Below, one piece after another: positions 12,801-17,677 of a stretch of 28,438 nt of DNA. The translations under genes were made by a program, and so were the position numbers. The notes beneath the pieces were generated by a model, which saw only the letters and a program-made list of their open reading frames with translations, was not told where the DNA came from and did no database searches. Source of the stretch: Geothermovivens sp964644845 (lineage in GTDB: Bacteria > Zhuqueibacterota > Zhuqueibacteria > Oleimicrobiales > Geothermoviventaceae). How positions within the stretch are numbered: the stretch's first letter is position 1; each line of letters begins with the position of its first letter. Where the stretch lies: positions 1 through 28,438 of the forward strand of contig CAZXXS010000023.1 in the NCBI GenBank assembly GCA_964644845.1. The letters are read 5' to 3'.

Positions 12801-13456
12801 TGTGGGGTTACGCCAAAGGACCACGTTTCACCGTGATCGAACGACCACCGCGGGCCCCGGCCTCGGTGGTGCTTGAGCAGCTCACGCGCTCCACGTTCCG
12901 TGTAACTTGGCAGTTGCGCGACCCCGTACAAACTGTTTCGGAACTGCTGCTGGCCCTGGAATCCAGTGGTCGCAAAGGCGCTTCTTCCTGGATTCACATT
13001 CCGGCGAGAGCGCAGCAGTTCACCTTCCGCCGGAACCTACCGGTGGGGACGAAGATCCAGGCTAAGCTCAAGGTTGTGAACGCCCTGCACGAGGAAGGGC
13101 CTGAAGCGGCTTCGGAACCGATTGCTGTGAGCTACAAAGACAACGATCCACCCACGATCGCGTGGTTGCAGCTGCAGTTCGTCGGCAGGCAGGTGGACCG
13201 TCGCTTGCGTGCGAGCTGGTCGGCCTCAGACGCTGGCTCTGGGATCCAGAGCGTCAGGCTCGAGCTTTTTGCTCGCACGGGTTCGACAAGACAGGAATTC
13301 CAGCAGGTGGCGCCAGTGGTGAATCTGGACGGCTCCGCTTCGGCGTACACGTGGGAAAACCTGAAAGTCGACCCCGACTGGCAAGAGATCAAGGTGCGTC
13401 TCCGGGTGGAAGACCGGGCCGGAAACGAAACTACCAGGACGGCCACACGGAGGTAG
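860..13456 (+). CDS. Giant exported TANFOR-like/FN3 multidomain surface protein (4198 aa)
   Basis: This is a single uninterrupted 4198-residue frame. Residues 1-19 are a signal peptide (MGKWWIFAVGVLWATGGFG). Residues 20-267 resemble the TANFOR domain of Bacteroidota surface proteins: a PYPPAYVSEW opening, an LVSPPDGDVL segment, and an FEW...YAWLVQA...WTFWYK close. Residues 268-2345 are dense alternating beta strands and contain a ~693-residue tandem duplication (561-1253 and 1254-1955) with four matching cysteines per copy. About 2347-2711 is Gly/aromatic-rich beta sequence. About 2715-3128 is strongly helical with coiled-coil stretches. About 3188-3325 is another beta domain, and 3335-4198 holds roughly seven FN3/Ig-like domains, several with a D-x-E/G-SG motif. 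It ends in basic TATRR; I see no Type IX sorting domain or LPXTG. The domain names rest on pattern memory. The function is unknown; a surface filament, adhesin or scaffold is inferred. No clear terminator separates it from the operon 235 bp downstream. Confidence 0.9.
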   Translation: MGKWWIFAVGVLWATGGFGQVEVEVQLEPYPPAYVSEWQTRSDIIQVNVINNGSEALDLRAFLRIVGDERGQVLTAWSKPFRADPGELVPLASEELVDYNTAEYDEALKSQIFSTGRIPEDVYTVSVEIYRYENGQAGELLAEGEAIGTVLTFSQPSLVSPPDGDVLPTRDVAFEWTAATEHPGFTVHYWLRIYEINPPQNPFEAVEANRPFFETELTDEVSLVYPEDAPEFLVGRQYAWLVQAVDDMGEPLGENDGKSEIWTFWYKVGGSQGVAEELQQLVLQEGLAHLEDLTGLQVQQVNDHHVLNGTATLVLEGLDASPEIECTVQDLEVDLSDLENPEILGGEIVAQATAEDLGLNFEGAPIQVTDVRFSTVDGLTVGLAFQNPVTGDFLPLQGRLELTASGVSGSVESNGSADSPVFTLGEDFFQLRVTRVAVHFSVPQVEVEAQLFLFGQPTGCQPLALEWQDGKLEGEVVCNPDLWVPLVPNSDLLQLHLASVSGTVGIDFDAGVPSFDLNVQGAVAFKLQDVPVEANLALHLVPDNVEVTDFSVDADFLQQSLDLGWIRLAWTDLNLDQLLYSAGQWDFRFSGTLRLDLPAFPGLELPPLEGVTLDGDGFHLPAIDLSGLSLPPVDVGGFGLALRGFQMPQVEFPWFSGGEAGDWGISLSCELSLPNLPANFPDCIRNPGVTLENVSLTAEGLSANLPPVSLQDCPIPLGGGVELVVKSLSGHFQTGDESYLTVEAQVVLPEAFKCQGYAGPTATLKLRPNGLVEGNIEGLVPPCPFALGPFQFTIENASVLLGGEGGQQSALLQLEGYLNLPGANQGQTVTASGALRYDLMQNQLVDGSLEVNDPFRLDIPTESPLFSFVISHAVLDTAGLHVNGSYALQVGGQTIPVNFDQFTFDPFEARILDGAVAFTQNFSLKIVLGDDGLSWSVVPYQAEVTEPNVLRLDLTGSLGLDADGFHASGQAQAVLKYGGRTLEQVSVSFEGFTIGFNPIGVTAGRAVFSYEGAEVGQLTPSGFVPNLGYFAEAGLPDHLPLPSDDIAYLVLREGGELLVDVEQVNGGVRIRSKSGQPVRLVFPALQLSAPTPPEVDLSFDAVFDLTTFSLVSGNLHAEQVHIDLSQFGLPFELNTLDYQGQSFQIGGSLQLFDQAFPGLSLELGTSGHLSGNVALPIGQGFTILPDVVVAFLDSIRGTLDVDLTGFPAFQLSALGRLDMTLPNGQTCQSPLTLVLTQDGFQVQDFSPSCDSLTLDLGWIRLALKNLSFATLAWNQDTGWDFDFDLDVSLGFPDWGISLPTIENVGWGKDGFHFPEVEFPDLENVVPAFDFLGFKLQPLAFRMPELDLPWTGGGSNLGGVDWGLHFDFKLNMPNLPDTFPECLKHADLTILNASYQDGQLTATVETKLIQQPGCPIPLGGASLVIESLSGGFSTENGQQTGYVEFAAHLTLPEGFGCNQAVSLGQTHLRITSDGLVTGTVSNVVPPCPLAFGPFQLSVSQSQLTLDSENGEQKVILGLQGQLQLPAPDGGHVTAQGSLVYDLMKNELVQGSLVVDQPFRWDLPQNDPVFSFVVQHAELTDSGMTVTGGGTLNLGEGAAVGVTFQNLGLSFPDMRPISGGASFQSSFALRITTENGSLRWAAVDTAAQLDSDFGVLLKLPQVGIQDGKLVASGEGTVKIRYNGQDLTNVRAVFSEGFALAFDPVSVDSGKVDFYIDQSHVAVLDKDGFLPLEGLLELIDIPAKVPLPDTTVAYLDIKDEQGNLRVTAEKVQGGLHLAGNAVPLVAPALAYGGSIPQWNVSFDVVINPSDWSLVSGNLSVSAPAGQALLDLNSAGLPLKVTQLDYGEKDGASALLVTAQLALPEALGGADLRLDSVTVTSGGLSGTARLQPGEGQQYVLSLPLGDMLTVNFAGVEMALDNFNCSITGDLVSSLFNDEHMPFTASLTSDGLDLSVDLQALGTVSMGVAQFEPQPVGNSPAFKVTVGQQFELVLSGIFRVPSLNNLALTVQGLTVSPSGVSAEAMHLSAPQQFEAFGSTFQITDVAFSYEQQVFYLLLSGQMQFLEQTIAFQNLKIGSDGSFSLQGAFYEGELVVADPYLKITRIGVEGDSLVVQGQAQLPEPLLQEPQQFSFGIGPNGFSGQVNLKLIKETQHLDQNGNDATELDFGGLGTLDVTYLGLNLDLGHLSNSAVEAVVDFYLENNPNKRIGLGQISGNSVDPGVSVRFDGSAPEWGTVSLPPNLGFELQGFALSLTSLAVPEGASFGLVFSGSLSLGVDGVEGSLGFEGWGFSENGIEVGTINAGSFSISDLLTISVNGISYSDSPTQIQLTKAGEPSGNAVPDTSVETVDVNWYFQFGGGINLVDMGGGEIKRFLVFGTDAGVGLVIEDAHVEVPDMLDLTVDLQYLDLPNGYKFLIAGSGSFGGTVHVGAAGKLASLNGQTSFGFFVLVGGAVRVPVGPGVFITGFGGGFFYNPDPADLALVKSLCNFSGASQKINDPGKFAAFLYGTVAVVDDYAIKGAALLTFTENYFRLDAEVVLLNMDTYLNGTLALEVGLTKLYVTGDLAIKIKVSDLLKGEQQISIYYYGEDAWAVTGKVELNILSFVTAEGGLFIGPPGFAVDMEISKSFDIVIVEVSAGLKGMAWYIEGVSWGGYFKAWIEAEVLGGVVSAEGWMEMAVIYKNEFFIYGLAGLKVSTFVYDWEGSVWAKITSGGNVDGGFGSDSEMQRLIDEAKQASDEMEQAKQEAEEAMNSAKAASLELTPEQIAAAGVNWITQFTDAQKQSWLQEIEGASEAGGMNNSEYTAFAGVVQYGLADYPNRATVEANLEAKRQQVEEQLNAMSQAIDQAMATLTGITVTIPDVEFNDYDAGGTPVTLANLQAAQKDQLSAADVQSLQFSVDPARVQQQQATLSQADQDLQDLDKRIHEKINQVWLQLTGLSSKLSLVSKTIGKQHRETLHRMMLYYATSLQTLNDFYRHYQKNVQYLTQAEPDIKFAVASKRDRLTVNELRENTKRRKQKALQLAGANSSQISDAGDLISSLSGNELKQANYTAGLELWYEIPLAGNQQLAQATVERRDEIAQEYKEKFDGLRQAMTQLEQALDALYQVQAELTEIVYDLYDRLRYRNQRVVETAGVNVSQFRPENAGAWRLIQESGNTASDLAGGTRSGGSVQVVGAQQPSGGSGLQLSGNVGMTTISVSWRAVLLQAIFKTEEDAVKMLHVPVMENLSASIYAVPWGAFINVGYNASHPDKIVEYSFQLQPQGQAPDPEGWLTLGQEGYFQMLFTKPHWPEQLTLYVRARGSGGYTNARSVPINLQYGDWGQEVNAEPVQTDVQMSGDSTPPTKPTVEIPLYTASGSEFPAHWEAQDDESGVVEYKYRVYRFHGTGDQFRQKYGGPMDQASGIWAQAAFNGDLSSLGGVFATLAGGLQSGSTLSSGGLLSGASVVSTGMTSGFGNVSLVGGAASVGNLGGFGGVSGQVYGAGLFSQASVGELLEEWEPVTDWLPGWGRTDVTIRHLQLEHDHAYRVGVKAVNGEALESQVGFSGPLVVDHTPPSAPLISKIEAKPKWLAATLAAVYEPRFIPGARFVWLAASDKESGILSYQIAVSEEPLDTWSASEFQDLGKTLQCELYGGSLVFVDTLWVNLVSVNQAGLVSDVTSVPFVLHDPTPPTTPQISVDAWQPSADVLVFTVEQEAKDLETDVKGYQVALGTSPGATDVLGWIWPSELAKKAPSGDFGWAGSVGLVSPPSSGLGLMGEHQIKLSGLSLNPKEAYFLSVRAVNGDNTPGPPTGPAKFQIDTTPPPGAVVQAEPYGTESLRLDFQGVSDPESGVEKVEVQIRHADGEVVLPWTTVATDPPAAFQWKTGFAYPPGDYSVKIRLTNRAGRATLQTTPFHRVDYTGPAVQVGQVPPFVRLTALHPAVTATEAETKVKQVQAAFSASPDWGGQNWFTVVDTLVPTVQTAVPTEGVGLHHGSTVTLFARACNVDGVWGYAKGPRFTVIERPPRAPASVVLEQLTRSTFRVTWQLRDPVQTVSELLLALESSGRKGASSWIHIPARAQQFTFRRNLPVGTKIQAKLKVVNALHEEGPEAASEPIAVSYKDNDPPTIAWLQLQFVGRQVDRRLRASWSASDAGSGIQSVRLELFARTGSTRQEFQQVAPVVNLDGSASAYTWENLKVDPDWQEIKVRLRVEDRAGNETTRTATRR
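2540..4618 (+). repeat. Internal protein repeat, copy A of the giant protein
   Basis: Copy A runs from LDLGWIRLAW to just before the second LDLGWIRL. It shares an ordered set of landmarks with copy B: DGFH, FPDC/FPEC, CPIPLGG, PPCP with GPFQ, YDLM, PLF/PVFSFV, YL...G and SLVSGNL. Cysteines fall at residues 683, 713, 754 and 783. Similarity appears to begin about 100 residues further upstream (near 2235), so the edges shown are conventional. The sequence looks beta-rich. Confidence 0.8.
4619..6725 (+). repeat. Internal protein repeat, copy B of the giant protein
   Basis: Copy B starts at LDLGWIRLAL and follows copy A directly. Cysteines at residues 1381, 1413, 1456 and 1486 are spaced 32, 43 and 30, against 30, 41 and 29 in copy A. 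The right edge is approximate. A third, weaker partial copy seems to continue after it (TSDGLDLSV onward). The two copies have diverged clearly at DNA level, so the duplication is old. Confidence 0.75.
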
Positions 13457-13680
13457 CGCCAGCTGGTGCTCTGCGTGCTCTTCAGGCAACATGCCAAGGG
13501 TAGCAGGTGCCTTTTCGTGGACGGGTGTTTGGGGCTACTGTTTTCGCGGGTTAGCGTTACGCCGACGTTGGGTGACTGCGAGGTAGCGTTGGGTTGCAGG
13601 CCACCATTCGTCCGTGGGAGAACGACCAAATTTCGAACGACGTTAGCAACGCGTTACTTTCACAAGACGTTTTGACCAGG
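13457..13680 (+). other. Short intergenic gap between giant gene and operon
   Basis: I see no gene here. A 16-base near-palindrome (13455-13470, one G-T mismatch pair, no loop) overlaps the stop codon of the giant gene but has no T-tract, so it is not a typical terminator. No TTGA/TAnnTT promoter pair with normal spacing was found. Read-through from the giant gene into the operon is possible. Confidence 0.35.
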
Positions 13681-13691
13681 GAAGGGAAGCG

Positions 13692-15674
13692 ATGCGACAT
13701 TCAGGAAGGGTGCTTTGGTGGGGGGTTCTTTCGCTGTTCGTGTTGAGGCTGTCCCTGTGTGGAGTGGCCAGGGCAGCCGACAAGCCACGTGTCCTGTGGA
13801 CGGTCCAAGGCGACACGGTTAGTTTTTGGCTGGCCGAAGCGCCGGGAAGAGGCTGGGGGTTTTTCGTCGATCGCAAAGTCGCCGGTGAGGCGGACTTCGT
13901 ACGGCTGACTGAGCGACCCGTGCGTCCGGCTCGAGGGCCCGCCCAGGTTCAGGCCATCCTGGGAAGCGCGTACCCCCGGATTGCGGACCTGCTCGAGGCC
14001 GACGACGCGGTGCAGGTCTTGAGACGTTTGCGAAGCGACGCCTTTCGAGCGGGCGTGCTCAGCTTACTGGAACCCCGGGTAGCCAGGGCTCTGGGACGCT
14101 TTTTCGCAGACACCTCCGCGACGGGCGCCGGTCCTTTCGTCTACCGGTTTGTGTTTGTAGACCGCCGGGGAAGGGAGGGGGACCGCTTTCAAGTGACCGT
14201 GTCCAAACAGGAGCGTCTTCCCGGACCGCCGCTCAACTTGAAGGCTGAGCCTGGAGACGCACGGGTGACACTGGTCTGGAGCTACCCGCTGTGGAAAGGG
14301 GACCCAACGGACCTGGCGATTCAGTTCCGCGTGCTTCGCAAGCGAAAGGGCGAGCAAACGTTTCGTCCTCTCGATCACAAGGTCCTGTTGCGCGAACAAC
14401 AAGAGGAGTTCCGGTACACGGACCTGTGGCTGAGGAACGGCGAGCCCGTTTCGTACGTGGTTGTGGCCGTCGACCCGCTGGGCCGTGAAGGGCCGCGTTC
14501 GAACGCGGTGACGGTTACGCCGGTCGACAAAGTTCCACCAGCGCCTCCAAAAGGCGTTGTTGCGCTGGCGGACACTGCTACGGTGCGTCTGAGCTGGGCT
14601 CTCAGTCCCGAGTTGGACGTGGCCAGCTACCGGGTGTACCGGTCGCTCTCTCCACGGGACAAACCCGAACAGATTTCCGGGGACATTCCCGCAGACGAGC
14701 CGTTTTTCGTGGACCGGCAGGTGCGAAAGGCGCAGACTTTCTTTTACAGAGTCTCGGCAGTGGACTCGTCGGGGAATGAGAGCGAGCTTTCCAACGCAGT
14801 GTCCGCGCGGGTTTCGGATGCCGAACCCCCGCTTCCGCCGGGGGGCGTGCAGGTCTCAGCCAGTTCGCAGGGGCTCCGTGTTCGGTGGCAGCCTTCCCCC
14901 TCACAGGATGTGGCTGGCTACCACGTGTTTCGGGGCACGGACCCGGAACGCCTGGGACGCGCCACGCACGAACTTTTGCCTTCAAACGCGAAGGAATTCG
15001 CGGAAGGGCCGGAGTACCTGATTCCCGGCGCACCTCTCTGGGTTTCCGTTGTCGCAGTGGACAAGGCTGGCAACAAGAGTTTGAGCAAACCGGTCCAGGT
15101 GAACGTGCCGGATTGGCGCGCGCCCAAAGCACCGGTCAGTTTGACAGTGCGAACCGTGGACGGCCGGCGTGTGCTCGTTTCTTGGGGCGCCAGCCCTTCG
15201 CTTGACGTGAAGGCTTATCGTGTGTACAGAGCTACGGGTGGAGGACCAGATTCGTTGCTTGCGGAGCTGGCGGCTTCAGCCAGGGAGTACGTGGACGGCG
15301 GCGTGACCAAAGGGGCGAAACTGATCTACCGGGTGACCGCGGTGGATCCCAAAGGCAACGAGAGCAAGCCGCGCGAACGAGCTCTGGTTGTGAAAGACCA
15401 CGTGCCCCCGCCTTCACCGCGGGACCTGGCTGCGCGGTTGCTCGACTCCGGGGTGGAGGTAACCTGGGGACGGGTGATCGCCAAGGACCTGGCCGGGTAC
15501 TACGTCTACCGCTCGAAGTTGCCAACGGGTGTGTTCGAGAAGCTGAACAGCGTGCCACTCAAAGAACGGCGCTTCGTGGATCCGGCAGGTGAAGCAGGCC
15601 ACTGGTACAAGGTTCGTGCTGTTGACACCTCCGGTAACGAAAGCGCGTGGAAAAGCGCGGTACGTCCGAAATGA
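13692..15674 (+). CDS. Secreted protein with five FN3 domains (660 aa)
   Basis: The start ATG is preceded by GGGAAGGGAAGCG, a good purine-rich ribosome binding site. A signal peptide covers about residues 1-28 (ending CGVARAA). Residues 30-175 form a beta/alpha domain I do not recognise. Five fibronectin type III modules follow, starting near residues 177, 282, 379, 477 and 572. Each has a Pro-rich opening, a central LxW/VxW strand, a D-V/L-A-x-Y-x-V-Y/F-R strand and an A/VDxxGNES strand before the linker. FN3 modules are non-catalytic beta sandwiches used for spacing or protein binding. The gene heads an operon whose next gene starts inside its stop codon. No sorting domain is visible at the C-terminus, so the protein could be periplasmic or surface-attached through a partner. 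Its exact role is unknown. Confidence 0.88.
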   Translation: MRHSGRVLWWGVLSLFVLRLSLCGVARAADKPRVLWTVQGDTVSFWLAEAPGRGWGFFVDRKVAGEADFVRLTERPVRPARGPAQVQAILGSAYPRIADLLEADDAVQVLRRLRSDAFRAGVLSLLEPRVARALGRFFADTSATGAGPFVYRFVFVDRRGREGDRFQVTVSKQERLPGPPLNLKAEPGDARVTLVWSYPLWKGDPTDLAIQFRVLRKRKGEQTFRPLDHKVLLREQQEEFRYTDLWLRNGEPVSYVVVAVDPLGREGPRSNAVTVTPVDKVPPAPPKGVVALADTATVRLSWALSPELDVASYRVYRSLSPRDKPEQISGDIPADEPFFVDRQVRKAQTFFYRVSAVDSSGNESELSNAVSARVSDAEPPLPPGGVQVSASSQGLRVRWQPSPSQDVAGYHVFRGTDPERLGRATHELLPSNAKEFAEGPEYLIPGAPLWVSVVAVDKAGNKSLSKPVQVNVPDWRAPKAPVSLTVRTVDGRRVLVSWGASPSLDVKAYRVYRATGGGPDSLLAELAASAREYVDGGVTKGAKLIYRVTAVDPKGNESKPRERALVVKDHVPPPSPRDLAARLLDSGVEVTWGRVIAKDLAGYYVYRSKLPTGVFEKLNSVPLKERRFVDPAGEAGHWYKVRAVDTSGNESAWKSAVRPK

Positions 15675-17659
15675 TGTGCAGGCGGGCGGTGCTTCTGGTT
15701 TTCCTGGGGTGGCTTTTGATTCTGCCAGCCGCCCGGGGGCAAACGGCGGACATTTTCCAGCGCGGACTCCAGGCTCTCCAGGCGGGGGACACAGAGCTCG
15801 CCCTTTCCCTTTTCCGGGAAACGCTGCAGCAGGAGCCCGCCAACAAGCAGGCTGCGCTGCTGGCCGCGCGTTGCGCTTCCGAACTGGAAGAGTGGGAAGT
15901 CGCACGCGAGGTCTTAGAGAAGGCAGCTCGCACCTACCCGGACGATGCAGACATCGCTTCGGCGCTTGGTGCCGTTTACGCTAGCCTGGGGAGGTACACC
16001 CTGGCGGCTCGGTGGTTGGAGCGTGCGCTTCGAAAGCAGCCTTTTCGTTCTGAACTTCGGCAGGGGCTTGGTGCAGCTCTGCTGAACGCCGGTGTGGAAG
16101 CGCAAAGGAAGGGGGACCTCAGAGAGGCGATTTCTCACTACCGTCGAGCTCTGATCTACCTCCCTCAGGACGCGCGTCCCGCCCGGAACTTGGCAGGGGC
16201 GCTACTGCAGCTGGGCAAAGTGGATTCCGCCCTTCAGGTTGTTCAAGCAGCCCTCCGTGACCACCCGGGCGACGAAACGTTGCTCAAGCTTCAGGCCGCG
16301 GCTTTTCAGCGGAAAGGAGACGTAAAGGGACTGATCGCTTCCATCGAGCCTCTTGTGCGGCAACACCCCGACAGCGTGGGGCTGGCCCTGGATCTGGCTC
16401 TCCTTTACAGAATGGCCCACCAGCACGGAAAAGCCCTGGCGCTGTACGACAGCTTGATGATCCGACATCCCACGGACCGTCGCGTGTTCGATGCTGTGGC
16501 CCAGTACTACTGGGACCACCTGAACTACGAAGGGGTGAGACAAACGTGGCGGCAATTCCTGAGGAACGTTCCAGACGACACCTCGGCCTGGCTGGCCATC
16601 GCCAGTGCCTGGGAAGCTGAGGGAAGGTGGGACGAAGCAGCAAAGGTTTACGAGCAACTCGTGCAGCGGCGCCCCAGGGATGTCTCGCTTCTCCGGCGTT
16701 TGGCCGAAGCAGAGCGCCGCGCGCACGACTGGGCAGCGGCAGAGAAAAGCCTGAGGCGACTGACGGAACTTGCCGGGGGGGACCCGCACGTGTGGTTTGC
16801 GCTGGGGCAGGCCGAAGCGGCGCTTGGTCGTTTCGACGCGGCGCTCGACGCGTACCAGCAAGCGGTAGCTCGGGACTCTCTTTGGGCAGAACCCTGGATC
16901 GCGATGGGCGAGATTCACGCCCGACGGTGGCGTTCGGAGCAGGCGAAACGTTGCTTTGAGGAGGCCCTCAGGGCTGGGACGAGCGATCCGACCCCTTACC
17001 ACGAATTGGCCCAGATGGCCCTTGCGCGTGGAGACACCGCGAGCTTCCTTCGTCTGGAGGAGCGCGCGCTTGCCAAGGCGGTACGCACAGTTGCCACGCT
17101 TGAAAGCGGCTTGCGGGCCGGCCTGCAGCAGATGCGCAACTTTCGGGCGGACCAGTTTCAGGGAATGTCAGAATCGGTGCAGAAACTGCGGCAGACCAGG
17201 GAGATTCTTACGCGCGCTGCGGCCGCACTTCGTCAAGTTCAGGGGAATCGGTTCGATACAATGGTTGAGGACCTGCTCAAGCGCTATCCGGGCGCCAAGG
17301 CTCTGTGGTTACTCCGTGCCCAGGTGGCGGAGGATCGGGGCGACTGGAAACAGGCCGTGGAATTCTACCGCCGACTGATTTCGCTGGATCCGTCTGTCGA
17401 AGAAGCACAGAAGGGGTTGGGACGCGCACTCGAGCAGCTCGGACACAACCGTGAAGCATTTCGGGCTTACGAGCGCGCCCTGGCTTTGAATCGGGACGAC
17501 GAGGCTGTTTACCAAGCTCTCGTGCGGTTGGCCCGAAAGACGGGGCAGACAAGCGAATTGGTGCACACGTGGGAGCGTTTGGCCGAGTTTCACCCTGATT
17601 GGGCACTGTTGAAAAAGTACCTGGAGGAAGCCCGCAGGGAGCTCCAGACGAATCCGTGA
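15671..17659 (+). CDS. Exported tetratricopeptide-repeat protein (662 aa)
   Basis: The ATG at 15671 overlaps the upstream TGA as ATGA, which implies translational coupling. A second ATG follows directly at 15674, and an upstream GTG at 15647 is in frame but would spoil the signal peptide (MCRRAVLLVFLGWLLILPAARGQ). The mature protein is almost entirely TPR helix pairs with the usual W/L-G-Y-A-F-A-P spacing, for example LGRYTLAARWLERAL, GRWDEAAKVYEQL, LGRFDAALDAYQQAV and LGHNREAFRAYERAL. A stretch of about 70 helical residues (near residues 460-530) without clear TPR signature splits the array. TPR arrays act as protein-binding scaffolds; the signal peptide places this one in the periplasm. Its position between a secreted FN3 protein and a barrel suggests an assembly or export adaptor, which is inference. 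Confidence 0.88.
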   Translation: MMCRRAVLLVFLGWLLILPAARGQTADIFQRGLQALQAGDTELALSLFRETLQQEPANKQAALLAARCASELEEWEVAREVLEKAARTYPDDADIASALGAVYASLGRYTLAARWLERALRKQPFRSELRQGLGAALLNAGVEAQRKGDLREAISHYRRALIYLPQDARPARNLAGALLQLGKVDSALQVVQAALRDHPGDETLLKLQAAAFQRKGDVKGLIASIEPLVRQHPDSVGLALDLALLYRMAHQHGKALALYDSLMIRHPTDRRVFDAVAQYYWDHLNYEGVRQTWRQFLRNVPDDTSAWLAIASAWEAEGRWDEAAKVYEQLVQRRPRDVSLLRRLAEAERRAHDWAAAEKSLRRLTELAGGDPHVWFALGQAEAALGRFDAALDAYQQAVARDSLWAEPWIAMGEIHARRWRSEQAKRCFEEALRAGTSDPTPYHELAQMALARGDTASFLRLEERALAKAVRTVATLESGLRAGLQQMRNFRADQFQGMSESVQKLRQTREILTRAAAALRQVQGNRFDTMVEDLLKRYPGAKALWLLRAQVAEDRGDWKQAVEFYRRLISLDPSVEEAQKGLGRALEQLGHNREAFRAYERALALNRDDEAVYQALVRLARKTGQTSELVHTWERLAEFHPDWALLKKYLEEARRELQTNP

Positions 17660-17677
17660 GGTGACTCGGAAAAAGGC

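Noticed and set aside
12236..13456. Possible Type IX secretion sorting domain at the end of the giant protein
   Set aside because: The last residues continue an FN3/Ig-like strand pattern and end TATRR; the usual sorting-domain motifs and terminal lysine-rich strand are not seen.
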